From assembly GCA_973895155.1 (NCBI GenBank), contig OZ316896.1, positions 13,144,001 through 13,208,000 of the forward strand: 64,000 nt of DNA, written 5' to 3'. Under the pieces are notes generated by a model. It saw only the letters and a list, made by a program, of their open reading frames with translations, was not told where the DNA came from and searched no databases. The position numbers and the translations under genes are program-made. The stretch comes from Marsupella aquatica. Its lineage: Eukaryota > Marchantiophyta. Each line of letters begins with the position of its first letter. Position 1 is the first letter of the stretch. This document shows, one piece after another, positions 1-10,610 of this stretch.

Positions 1-159
1 CAGTTTTCTAAGAAATGCAATTATATCATTGTGAGCCATTTTGTTCCCAAGAATGTCAAGGACCACAAATGAGAGTACCCTTCCTTTTAAAGAGGGCTAT
101 CAAATCTTTTATGTGCAGCAACATAAAGTACCTGTTGCAGAGGAATTGTATAATGCCAG

Positions 160-405
160 CAAACAGGAATTTTGTTACAGTGGTTTTAATGTTTTTGGCT
201 TTTCGCTGTCTTTTATATATTTGTGTTTTTTATGACTCCAAATGGCTAGCGAGTTTGCTGGCAAAAGAAAAGTGCCAAAAGTGGAGTTCATCAACCAGGC
301 TGATGTTAGCAGTCAATTAAATCTAGAAAAAGTAGGGGTCATGTGAGAAGAAGAAAAAAATGCTCACTCTAGAATTCTTTTAGTGTTTCTTTGCACGCTA
401 CAATG
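160..405. repeat. Dispersed repeat, left copy (pairs with 62.8-63.0 kb)
   Basis: A T-rich stretch is followed by a conserved core (a run like gactccaaatggctagcgag, then A-rich sequence, then ggggtcatg and, further on, gctacaatgaccc). The same order of blocks occurs at 62,840-63,030 with many substitutions and small indels, so these are two old copies of one dispersed element. The short reading frames here are not conserved between copies. Family identity is unknown; a decayed transposon end is the simplest reading. Confidence 0.6.
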
Positions 406-413
406 ACCCCCTA

Positions 414-917
414 TTGCATCCGTCTTCTTCTTTTTGTGCCTTTTGCACCCAGTCGTACTCTTTTCTTTTCGTTCTGCTTTGCAGCACCAGGGAGAGTTTC
501 AGAGCCTCATGTTATCGCGAGATCCGGAGCAATCTTAAAAAAGGCTTCTGGAAGCCCATGACCCCCGCCAGCCCGATCCACGGAATCGCAGCGGTGGACA
601 GAAACAGCAAGAAAACAAACGTTCGCACCTCCAAAAGCCCCCAACAGTGTGTATTGTCCTCTTGTCCCCCGCCAAAAGTATTAGAAGCTTCACCCCAGAT
701 TCCTCCGTCGTCTCCGTCGACTACAGTCAACGATTGCGAGGTTCCACCGTTCCAGCGTCTGTCCCTGACGGCCGTCGGGCGGCATCTTTCCATGGAAGCT
801 TCTATAAGGCCATCGGGCCAGTGCCCACGTAAGGGATCTGCGAATGGAGCTTACGGCCCAAGTAAAGGAGACCTGGTGCGTAAGGCACAGGGACACCTAG
901 GAAACTGTGTAGAGTAG
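414..917 (+). CDS. Doubtful open reading frame, possibly a 3'-terminal exon
   Basis: An open frame of 167 codons lies in a patch that is more GC-rich than its surroundings. A good acceptor (pyrimidine tract ending tgctttgcag at about 483) sits inside it and leads into the same frame, so the coding part could be a terminal exon starting at 484. No upstream exon is visible in the first 480 bases, which are repeat. The translation is rich in Ser and Pro and contains KSPQQCVLSSCPPPK, which faintly resembles the Pro-rich tail of SIAMESE-type inhibitors, but the diagnostic cyclin-binding motif is absent. I do not assign a function. It could equally be non-coding. Confidence 0.2.
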   Translation: MHPSSSFCAFCTQSYSFLFVLLCSTRESFRASCYREIRSNLKKGFWKPMTPASPIHGIAAVDRNSKKTNVRTSKSPQQCVLSSCPPPKVLEASPQIPPSSPSTTVNDCEVPPFQRLSLTAVGRHLSMEASIRPSGQCPRKGSANGAYGPSKGDLVRKAQGHLGNCVE

Positions 918-1146
918 CCTTGAGGGAAGGGGACGGTACGGTTGTTGCATTATTTTTTCTTGTGTAGGGCAAAATATTTTCTTCTACAGTGCATTTAATA
1001 ATTCAGCGTTTTATTAGATTTCCACTACTTGGTGCAGCATCACAACTTGTTATCTTTATAATTTGACGATTGCAATATAACTCGGGGAATAGTACAACTG
1101 TATCTTGCCATCTGTTTAGATTAACTATTAGAATGTTACTATAACT

Positions 1147-1440
1147 CAAGTCTATTCTTAAGAGTCTAGATTGAGAGTGAAATCTTTAGACACTAACTCC
1201 CAATAGAGTCCCAATAAAGACAAAATTGATAAAGAGATTCAATAGTCAATAAGGTCAAAATTTTGAATGATCCAGGATGGACAAAAGTGACATTAACTCT
1301 AAACAAAGATAAAAGTGAAATGAGTATTTACAAAAATAAAGATAAATTAAAGACTAACCAAAATAGCATATAAGATTGTACTGTGCAAGATTTTCCTTCA
1401 TATCTATTTATATTCAAGAAACGGGTCATGGGGCTAGAGA
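1147..1440. repeat. Dispersed repeat, copy 1 (pairs with 47.64-47.91 kb)
   Basis: The blocks cctattcttaag-like, 'agtgaaa..tctagac', 'gactaaccaaaatag.atata' and 'catatctattta' occur in the same order at 47,640-47,905. Identity by eye is moderate, with indels, so both are old copies of one dispersed family. No terminal repeats or target duplications were found. Confidence 0.6.
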
Positions 1441-3382
1441 TACTCGTTTTAGTCATGGGTTAACATTGGCCACATTGAGCCCAGAGAGGTATGACTTTGT
1501 GGTAACCCATAGAGGCATGATTCTATGGACAGTAGTTCACTTGAATAGAGACTCATAGGTCTTGAGTTCAACTATTGAGGCTGACTCTTCCCTTTCTATG
1601 GAGTTTCACAAATTTCCAACCAAAAATAAATTAATAAAATACATTGGCCACATTGATATTCTAGCCATGAGATTGTCACATTGAAAGATTTCATTGTCGT
1701 TGGATCAGATTCACACACCTCCATTATTGGTCCTTCATGAGCAGGGTTTGGCCATTCTCACCTCCCCATTTCCAGAGTGCCTCCCTCTGTCGCCTGGCTC
1801 GGAGGGTGATGGGACAGGTCAGATTCTCTGAGGGCATTGGATCTTCTGTAGGTAAGTAGGGTTGAGTCACTTAACCCCTGATGAAAATAGGGGCATTGTA
1901 GTGATTAAGCAAAAAATAATTTTAAAAATTTGCAATTTTTAAAAGGTGCCAGTCTATTAAAACCCACTTTACAAAATCAGCTTCATAGGGCTCTCTTATA
2001 TGGTCCTTAGCTGAAGTCCTCTCTTCACTGAGCCAACTTTGAACCATTTCTGAGTCCATTGTTGAGTTAAACAACTACCTTCAAACGTGTGGAAGATCTA
2101 GTCCATGGGACTTTCTTCACCGGTGCTTTTCTTAGTATAGGAATTGAATTTGCATAAAATTGACAAAGAGTCCAATGTTGGGTGGAAAGGTCGTTTACTG
2201 TTCCTAGCATGAACTTGTTTTGGGCCAGAGAATTGTCTTATACCCAAAAATGTATATTAATGGCAAGAAAATGGTGTCTGAGTAATTTCAATGCAATACA
2301 TGACAAATGTTGTGGACTGTGAAAGCTTTCGTTTCGAGTTTGATGCTTGGAAGGTTAGAAGCTTCGCAAATGATTGGCTCAGCCACTAAAAAAACAAACA
2401 ATAATAGCAGTTTCACTACTTAGTCAATAGTCGCTTCGTTGTCCTTGTATTCGTCACGTGGCGCCAACAGGGTATACACATGACCCAATGACCTACCTTT
2501 CTCATTCGGACAATTCGAGATTATCTGATATGGCTTGGGCGGCCTGAATTCATAGCTTATGATACGCCAATATTTGGGACTATTCTAAAAAACGAAAACG
2601 TTATTTTGGGAGAAAGTGTACCCTGGTTATTATTAGGCTAATATTTGTTTTTACTCCCTTTGTGCAAATACGGCAGGGGAGGCATATGACGCAATGACAA
2701 CCTTTATCCCCTGCCAAGTTGGAGGTTATCTAGAGAAATTTTCTGATTTATTAGGGCGTCTAAAATTATTGCCTATGAGAGGCTAGGATTTGTAAAACTT
2801 CTAGAAATTCTACTGTAGAGTCTGTCTTAGTTAGGGTACGTTTTTTATGTGTTCTAATAAATAAATCCATATAAAGTGGGGAAACGAGATTTACGAGAGC
2901 CATAGAGTATCAATACGTAATGGGACTGATCGAAGACCGTATATGATCGGTATATCCGGGTGAATCTGAATATTATCCCGCCACCAAATCTTAATCTTCC
3001 CAATCGAACCTTCCATCGAAGGTACAAGTACACCCTACAGGAGGTACAGCTGTACAGAGCTCAGTCTCCGAGCTGCAGTGGTCTCCTCGAGCAGAAGCTT
3101 CGGTACTGTACCCTCACATCCCCGCAAAGGACGCGCTAATCCGGGACGTAATAAGAGCTGTCCCTGGTATCTACCGTTAGAAATAGTTCGCGAACTTGTG
3201 GACGAGGGCACCTTCAGCTGTACGCAATCGGGTCCTGTACCATTGCCACTCTCCTGCAGCTGCAGATCATCAGGGTCATGACACAAGGGTCTACCCTAGT
3301 GCCATCTGGGTATCTGTATCAAGGGGAACGGGGACAAAGGCAAATGTGTAGGGTATTGATGGCAGGGGGAGGAGGTTGCAGG

Positions 3383-3520
3383 ATGTAATAGGGAGTGTCA
3401 AAACAGGACCCCAAGTGAGATGCTACCAAGGACATAAAATGGTTTAGGGATGTAATAGTGGGTGTCAATGTCAAAACAGGGCTGCAAGTGAGAGATACAA
3501 CCAAGGACATAAAATGGTTT
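3383..3520. repeat. Two-copy tandem duplication, about 66 bp
   Basis: A unit beginning gatgtaatag and ending caaggacataaaatggttt is present twice in a row, with an 8-bp indel and several substitutions between copies. Confidence 0.65.
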
Positions 3521-3860
3521 TGGGCCAAAACAAAAACCTTATGAGTTACCTGTATACATGTTTAGTAAAGATCATACCTCAAAAAATCATAGCTATAAGA
3601 CCTTGCTTATGGGCAGTGCTTTGACAAACCCTATTCCCTAACAGGGTTACAGCCCACAACCTGTAACAATCACACCCTTGATCCAGTGATGATAACAAAG
3701 AGATAATGGCCCATATCCTTAAATTGAAAATACAAAGACTACAATAGCAGGGGGGGGCAATGAAAATGTAAAGTCAGGAAGGTAGTTATGACCCTTGAGG
3801 TACGATAATGGAGGTTTAGCCTGAACTCTGATAACTCTGCTCCATAAACCCTCAAAAAAA

Positions 3861-4065
3861 CCTCCCAATCACCCTTAGGTCAGATTTTCCTGCTGGTCAG
3901 TGGGTTAGGCTAGTAACCCAAACCAGACACCGCCATTGTCCAACACCTAGAGCAGCAAAAAAGGTCAAAAATACCTCCCCAATCACCCTTAGGTTAGATT
4001 ATCCTTCTGGTCAGACGGTTAGGCTAGTAACCCAAACCAGACACCGCATTGACCTACACCTAAAA
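3861..4065. repeat. Two-copy direct repeat, period about 114 bp
   Basis: About 90 bp starting with caatcacccttaggt and running through ttaggctagtaacccaaacc and agacaccgc to acaccta is repeated with few mismatches, separated by about 24 bp of unrelated A-rich sequence. Confidence 0.75.
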
Positions 4066-4182
4066 TTGGTTAATAAGGAAGGTGGGACGGGGCTTGCCAA
4101 GGGACTGACGCGAGGGCCCACAACCAAACCGACCCAACTGCCACGATAGCCCGAGGGACAGGACAGGAACGGAACGGAAACG

Positions 4183-4227
4183 TAAGGCGTGGACAGGAGA
4201 GGAGAGGAAAGGAGAGGAGAGGAAACT
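4183..4227 (+). repeat. GA-rich tract upstream of the kinase gene
   Basis: A run of ggaga/ggaaa units (ggacaggagaggagaggaaa and so on) lies about 1 kb upstream of the kinase start codon. GA-rich tracts are common in plant promoters and 5' leaders; a regulatory role here is only an inference. Confidence 0.5.
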
Positions 4228-4445
4228 CAGGTGGAAAGGAGGTTGGGGGCGAGGGAAATTAATTGGTGAGGTGGCCCCCCCCCAAAAAAATCATACAAAC
4301 GCCTAGAAGCGCAAATGGCACTCCTGGAAAGCTCGTAGGAAGGTGGTGTGAGGACTGAGGAGGACACTGGCACTCTGGCAGCGTAAATGCTCGCGTGGAG
4401 AGCTCCGTAGTCATGTCTTTCCCAATCTCACGAAGGCTCCCGTCT

Positions 4446-4452
4446 TATATAA
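4446..4452 (+). promoter_or_regulatory. Candidate TATA box of the AGC kinase gene
   Basis: The motif tatataa lies in a GC-richer context about 735 bp upstream of the kinase ATG. If used, transcription would start near 4,480 and give a leader of roughly 700 nt that contains short upstream reading frames (4,489-4,737 and 4,795-5,061). There is no direct evidence of use. Confidence 0.35.
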
Positions 4453-5180
4453 CGTGGCTGGCCGTCCGGTAGTGGTGGATTCGCTCATTTGATCCCGACT
4501 CTGAAAGAGCAAACGCCCACCATCAAAACTTACTGTAAACCTTTCACCGTCCTGAAGGAGAACGGAGGAGAGAGAAATCCCATACGAAACTTATCGTTCG
4601 GGAGCTCTCAATTCTCTGCCTGTCTTCTTGAGAAACCGTCACCATTTGCCAGGCCTCACCCCTGCGAAGGACCTCCTTTTGTGCGTGGAGGACACATCCT
4701 TGCGAGAGGAGGAATAGGAAAGGACCGGAAGAAATAATCGATTTTAGAGAGTAGCGGAGATTGGACTTTCAATTGTAGGGTAGAGAAGCTTACTGTGGGC
4801 GAACTGCAAGATTTCGTCGAAGAAGCTTTGTCTGGAGTTCGTTTTCTTTCACGGATTTTTTTCAGGTTTGACCAATTCTTTTGGATCGGGAGAATTGGCT
4901 GTCCTGGTGAACTAATTTCTGAAATTCGTCCACCGGATGTCGAGATTTTAGCAGAAAGCGAGGTGGGAACGAGTCCAACGGTAGTTGGACACGTTATTGT
5001 GTGGGGGTATAGAAGCGGGAAATTGAGTTGCGATCGAGCAGATTGGAAGTTTCAGGTCTAGGGTGGCAGTGGACTCGGCTTCGAGCCAAGGATTCTCGCA
5101 TTCAATCGAAATCAACTATTTGCTTGCGCGCAAGAGGGCTTTAAATCTCCTCTTCGCAGGGGTTCCTTGGAGATTTAACC

Positions 5181-7037
5181 ATGCCGCCGAATGCTGCTGT
5201 CAACGATGGCATAGGTGGAGGGCTAGACTCTGTAGACTGTAGCAGCGCTAGCAGCGCCTTGGAGGGTGAGGCTGCAGTGAAGCTAGTGAAGGGGTCGCAA
5301 TGTAAGATGGAAGATTTCAGGCCAGTGAAGGCTTTGGGGAGTGGAGACATGGGGAACGTGTATCTAGTATCCCAGCGCAGTGATAAGGCACCGTACGCGA
5401 TGAAGGTGATAAGGAAGGATGTTCTTCGTGCTCGGAAGAACGAACGTAGAGCGCAGACGGAGAGGGACATTCTTGCATCAGTCAACCATCCCTTCCTGCC
5501 GGTGCTTCATTCTCATTTCGAGGACGAGAAGCACATGTTCTTTGTCATGAATTACTGCCACGCTGGTGACCTCAATGTTCTGAGACATAAGCAGCCCGAA
5601 AAGCGATTCTCAGAAAACGCTTGCCGGTACGTCTTCTCTCTGCCCCACCGTTTAAAAGACTCTACTGCTGTCTCGTGAATTATCATGACAACGTGCATAT
5701 ACATTTGCTTGCATTTTCTTCTTCGTTCAGCAATTCCTTACTTAAACCCGATTTTGCCACGGAATCGTGCGTCGGAAGTCTCCGATCATCCTAGCTCGTG
5801 TTTGAAGTGTCCTGGTTGGATCTAATTCCCTACGGAGGATTTGGAGCAAGGACTAAATTCCGTCGTGCTTCCATCATGCAGATTTTACGTCGCTGAGGTG
5901 CTACTAGCATTGGAGTACCTCCACAAGCGCAACATTGTGTATAGGGATTTAAAGCCGGAGAACATTTTGATTCGACCCGATGGTCATGTAATGCTGACGG
6001 ATTTCGATCTGTCTCTGGACCTGTCAGGGAGGAAATGGACGAAGCCTGCTGCTCAGTCGAAGCCTCCTTCTTCACCACGAGAGAAGAAGTTGTCGAAGGC
6101 CAGTAATATGACGGCCTTGTTTGCCTGCGGAAGTCCTGGGGCGCTTGCAAAGAAACCCAGTAAGAAATCACCTAGTTCCCGGGTCGCACCGGAGGAGATG
6201 TATGCCAGCAGAAAGCGTGGTTCGAGGAATGGGCAAGCAGTCGACGGACCGACAAATTCCTTTGTAGGCACAGAAGAGTATGTAGCTCCAGAGATCATCT
6301 GGGGAAAGGGCCATGGACTGCCAGTCGATTGGTGGACTTTGGGCATTCTTCTGTTCGAGCTCTTTTACGGGAAGACACCATTCAAGGGCGCCAATCGGAA
6401 GGAGACTTTCTACAGTATTCTCTGCAAGCCTGCTACGTTCCCCGGAATCCCCAATTCTCTTACCGACCTAATCACGAAATTGCTGGTAAAAGAACCAGAA
6501 AACAGGCTGGGCTCTAAAGGCGGGGCTGAAGAAATCAAGAAGCACCGTTTCTTCGATGGGTTGAACTGGGATCAGCTGGAGTATATGTCGAGAACTCCCG
6601 TGGTTCCCGAGCCCTTTTCGTGGGAGCAGGTAGAGGAGGATTTGGCAGCCAGAGCTAAAGCTTCCGCGAAGGAAGTGGAAACCAGGTGGTCGTTCTGTGA
6701 AACCGTCGAATCCGCGGTTGAGGAGAGGGATGAGAACAGCAACGAAGTCCCATCGTCAGGACCATTGTCTCTCAAGTCTGACGACTCTTTGTCCCACCAA
6801 GATGCTCTTGCTGAGAGCCTCATCACGAAGAACCTCATGACAGTAGACACCACGACGGTTTCTCCACCGCTGGACCACAGCACGGACGAAGATTGCAGCA
6901 GCGACGGCGCTTTCAGTTTCCAAACGCAATCAGACGTACGTGAGCAGAGTAGTTGCATGACTCCAAAGGAAGAAGTGAGATTGGCTGCCGATGACGATGT
7001 TCTGATCGAGCAAAAACTGTTCGGGGACTTTTTCTGA
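5181..7037 (+). CDS. AGC VIII protein kinase (OXI1/UNICORN-like), two exons
   Basis: Ser/Thr kinase of the plant AGC VIII family. Exons are 5181-5626 and 5882-7037; the 255-bp GT-AG intron splits an Arg codon and the join gives 533 aa. Visible motifs: Gly-rich loop GSGDMGNV (53-60), ATP lysine K75 in YAMK, helix-C E94, catalytic YRDLKPEN (D171), DFD (189-191) instead of DFG, which is diagnostic of AGC VIII, and SFVGTEEYVAPE at the end of the activation segment. About 80 residues, basic and Ser/Pro-rich, are inserted between DFD and APE, as in this family. The C-terminus ends FGDFF, a PDK1-docking FxxF motif. Phrases such as DLNVLRHKQ and the RFY junction fit the OXI1/UCN branch best; a D6PK/PINOID-type relationship is possible. 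Relatives act in auxin, growth and oxidative-stress signalling. The start is the first ATG after a long leader. Confidence 0.93.
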
Positions 7038-9274
7038 TTGAATAACCCATTCTGTACAGTCCCATCTGTTGCCGACCGACGATGTTATCTATACGGACCA
7101 ACTAGCGAACCAACCCTCTGGAGGGGTTTTTACATTGCCATTTGATTTGCGCCAAAGTTTGTACCATACTCATCTAAAAGGGAAAGCTGAAAATACGCAG
7201 GCAACACTGAATACTCGAAGCTCGTTTGTGGGCTGTTTCCTCTCATCGCATTTGTAGACGAAGGAGAGAAATGTTACGTTGCGGATAATTTACAGTAGAC
7301 ACAGACTTAGAAAGAGATTAGGTAGAATTCAATTAAAATTTTGGAGATCTTGATGTGACGGAGGAAAGGACTACGCGATGTGATGAGATCAATCATTCAT
7401 TATTGCTTTGCCAACACTCCCAGCGCCCCCTGCTAGTCAGCATCTCGAGCTTCTTTGATGAGATTGTCGCTTCGGTAGGACGGTTTGACGTTGCCATGAA
7501 AAATTTCGGGATTTTTGTGATTGGCATGTACATATTACTTCTTACCGACAAGAAAATTTTGTTCTCATCCTATCAATAACACTCATTTGACGCGAAAGTG
7601 CGCAAACTGTTGCTCTTCATTCGGATGGTTCATTGTATCACATCTCCGTCCACTACGCTTTACTGTTCCATTTTGTTTCCACTATCGCTGATTGGTGAAT
7701 ACAAAAGATTTAGCAGAACAAATACACGAATATTAGAGAACGTGAAGTCTTCCTCCTGTAGTTATTGAGTAGAAATGTTCTCCTCATTTGTATTGCGACA
7801 AAAATCATATGCTTCATTGGCTGTAATGGCCGAGCTCCGAACGTGGAATGTGACTGAGTAAATCGTTGTTCGTTACAGAACGTGTACAATTCTACCCCAT
7901 GGCTATGTGGGTAGAGTCGTCTTAACGTTCGAATCTAGGGTTAGTCACCTACAAGTACATCGTATGTGGTTTTCTGGTCTCGTGACTTGGTCGTACGCTG
8001 TATATATTGAATTACAAAAATCCTTCACCGTCGCCAACTAATGTGCTTTTGGATAAGAATCCGTGTTTTGCTTTTGACATTGTATTGATCTGGATAATGT
8101 GGACGAGAAGCCACTGGCTGTTGCCGCCTGAATAAAAATTCGTGTATCGGACCACAACTGTACAAGTGTTTAGTCGTTTGCTCACGCTCTCATAACGTAA
8201 GGCGTTACTTATGTGCGGATCTACTTTCTTCGCGAGGTTTCGATCAGTGAACGCTCAGCTGCATGTTCGGAAGGGTCATTTTTTAAATTCCTTCTCTTGT
8301 ATACTGTAGCATGGAACAGGTCTGCGCAATCCAAGGGATGCGATTAATGCGCAAAACATGCTCCACCGTGATGCCGTGACTGACTGACTGCTCCGGGACT
8401 TCGAGCTTAGGTCATTTTTAGGAAGCCAAATGAATTACGAATTGTAACGCTTGACCACTGTTATATCATTTGCCGGAGTCTCGTTTCCATGGTACGAAAT
8501 TAAGACCAAAAAAGGTTGCATTTAGCTCGTGTGTGTGGCGAGACGGTAAGCTCCTCATGTGCTATACGTTTCCCGGATCAGCGCTTTCAAACCAATGTTT
8601 GTAAATCATGGATTCAGGGAGTCAGGAGATGATGAATTCACGCGCAAGGTTGGAACAATAGAAGTGCACTTATGGACGATTTCTAGAGTGCCAAGCGTTT
8701 GCACACTGAAACAATTATGACGATGTTCGTAAAGAGGCTACACACACAACTACTGTTACAACCCTTCTCTAAAACCATCTCGATTCAGGAGTCATGGGAT
8801 GCTGATTCTCCTGCAAAATTGGAACAAGAGAAGCGCATTGTTGGACGATTTCTAGCGAGCCAGACGTTTGCACAAAAAGATACAGTGACAGTGATCGAAA
8901 ACCACTTACACGTTGATCATATAAGAAATCACAAACGGGACGCTTCTAGCTTCGCGCAGGATGGATCATGGCACACAAATGTGGTCGCCCCAGATTGAGT
9001 CTGTCTCATGAAGATATCCTTTACACGCGTGCATCCAGAAAAAATGCATGCCGGTAGACATAGACATACCGGCAGAGCCCGAACTCGCTGAATTATCCCA
9101 GCTGACGGTGGAGCGGAGCTTCGACTGTGGGCCATGGTCAATCAATCCAAACAACCGGACTACACTAGGGGGTCCAAATACAACGAATTTTTTAGAGTAG
9201 AAAAAAATGTTTTTTTAACTATTTTTCTATCTTTATCTTGTGGGAATATTCTAAAACATTCACAAATTTCCTTG

Positions 9275-9276
<2 letters not shown>
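7038..9276. other. Gene-free stretch downstream of the kinase
   Basis: The first few hundred bases are probably kinase 3' UTR, AT-rich with AATAAA-like sites. Beyond that no coding gene is supported. A diverged direct duplication lies at 8,613-8,905, where ggattcaggagtca-like and ttggaacaa.agaag-like blocks recur about 170 bp apart. Confidence 0.55.
8613..8905. repeat. Diverged two-copy direct duplication, period about 170 bp
   Basis: The order of blocks 'attcagg(g)agtca', 'ttggaacaa.agaag', 'ggacgatttctag' and 'gtttgcacac/a' occurs twice. Copies differ at many sites, so the event is old. A 99-codon frame covers the second copy but is not kept in the first. Confidence 0.6.
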
Positions 9277-9309
<33 letters not shown>

Positions 9310-9458
9310 CAAGCCACTAAAACCCCGTGGCAGGGGAAGCAAGCAGAACAGGTCAAGTAACACCAGAACCAGCAAAAGCCAGACCAGTACAGCCCAAGGG
9401 CACATACGAAACATTCACAAATTTCATTTCTAAAACTCTATTTTTTCTTATAATTCTC

Positions 9459-9490
<32 letters not shown>

Positions 9491-9646
9491 AGCAAGCCAC
9501 TAAAACCCCGTGGCAGGGGAAGCAAGCAGAACAGGTCAAGTAACACCAGAACCAGCAAAAGCCAGACCAGTACAGCCCAAGGGCACATACGAAACATTCA
9601 CAAATTTCATTTCTAAAACTCTATTTTTTCTTATAATTCTCAAATT
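9277..9646. repeat. (AT)n-punctuated direct duplication, 183-bp period
   Basis: A 156-bp segment starting agcaagccactaaaacc and ending ataattctcaaatt is present at 9,308-9,463 and again at 9,491-9,646. The copies look identical by eye. Each is preceded by a pure AT dinucleotide run (9,277-9,307 and 9,463-9,490), so the repeat unit is AT-run plus segment. The near-identity implies a recent event or slippage-mediated expansion. Confidence 0.85.
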
Positions 9647-9735
9647 TTGATTTTTAAAACCCCAATGTTCTTTTACATACATTTAATAGTATTTTTCTCA
9701 ACCCAATAATAAAACACTATACTTACTTTCACGTT

Positions 9736-10160
9736 ATGGGTAAAAAAGAAATAAGTGAGTACCCCGGGTACCTCCTACAATGGTCACACACATGTTTTGG
9801 AGCACAGTTCAGGCTAGAACCCCAAGTCCATGATGGGTAGAAAAGCAATAAGTGAGGACCCCGGGTACCTCCCACAATGGTCACACACATGTTTTGGAGC
9901 ACAAAAGAAATAAGTGAGGACCCCGGGTACCTCCTACAATGGTCACGCACATGTTTTGGAGCACAGCTGAGGCTAGAACCCCAAGTCCCTTATAGGACCT
10001 AGCTACAATGGTTACACACATGTTTTGGAGCACCGTTCAGGCTAGAACCCCAAGTACATTATAGAACCTAATTATTGTCTGGGAAAATGTTATTTTCTGG
10101 GCAAGAAATTATGAGAATAAGCAGTTACCTCCTACAATGGTTACACACATGCATTCTCGT
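9736..10160. repeat. Degenerate tandem array, units 60-100 bp
   Basis: Four to five partial units carry the blocks agaaataagtgag, accccgggtacctcc, acaatggt.acacacatg, ttttggagcac and aggctagaaccccaagt, some missing individual blocks. The array runs directly into the 45-bp minisatellite, whose first unit begins after a last 'cctcctacaatggttacaca' block. Confidence 0.8.
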
Positions 10161-10164
10161 CACA

Positions 10165-10370
10165 AAATTAGGAGATGCAAAGGTTGGTACACAGTCACAT
10201 TCGGGACAGAAATTAGGAGATGCAAAGGTTGTTACACAGTCACATTCGGGACAGAAATTAGGAGATGCAAAGGTTGTTACACAGTCACATTCGGGACAGA
10301 AATTAGGAGATGCAAAGGTTGTTACACAGTCACATTCGGGACAAAAATTAGGAGATGCAAAGGTTGGGGC
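10165..10370. repeat. 45-bp minisatellite, about 4.6 copies
   Basis: The unit begins aaattaggagatgcaaaggt and ends cattcgggacag, with starts at 10165, 10210, 10255, 10300 and 10345. Copies differ at only a few sites. Because the period is a multiple of three, all frames stay open and give artefactual 15-residue protein repeats; I do not regard these as genes. Confidence 0.92.
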
Positions 10371-10519
10371 ATAGGGCTTCTGGCGCACAATCATGAATCT
10401 AGTTGAGGGACCCGAGGGTGGAACCTTCTGTAGTTCTGTGCAGTCTGCAGCAAGATTACCTCGATCCTTTCGTTCACGTAAGTTTCGTTCTTGCACACCC
10501 GTCACTCCCGTCAGCAATC

Positions 10520-10580
10520 ATTTGTCCCCTGATGCATGCACAACGTATCATTTCTCCCCTGATGCACGCACAACGTCCGC
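10520..10580. repeat. Two-copy 30-bp tandem repeat
   Basis: The unit tcatttgtcccctgatgcat plus gcacaacgta occurs twice with three substitutions. It is short and of local origin. Confidence 0.7.
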
Positions 10581-10610
10581 AGCTCCTGCTCGCAACAGTT
10601 ACGTGCAGTA

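Larger units (their letters stand above)
918..4100. other. Gene-free AT-rich stretch with old repeats
   Basis: No supportable gene is seen on either strand. The stretch holds a dispersed repeat at 1,147-1,440, a diverged pair of related segments between about 2,400 and 2,800, and local duplications at 3,383-3,520 and 3,861-4,065. The GC-rich patch at 3,000-3,300 carries short open frames on both strands without recognisable domains. Confidence 0.6.

Noticed and set aside
414-917. SIAMESE-type cyclin inhibitor
   Set aside because: Only a vague CPPPK-type Pro-rich resemblance; the characteristic motifs are missing.
10075-10517. Open frames on both strands with perfect 15-residue repeats
   Set aside because: They are produced by the 45-bp minisatellite, whose period is a multiple of three; frames on both strands stay open without selection.
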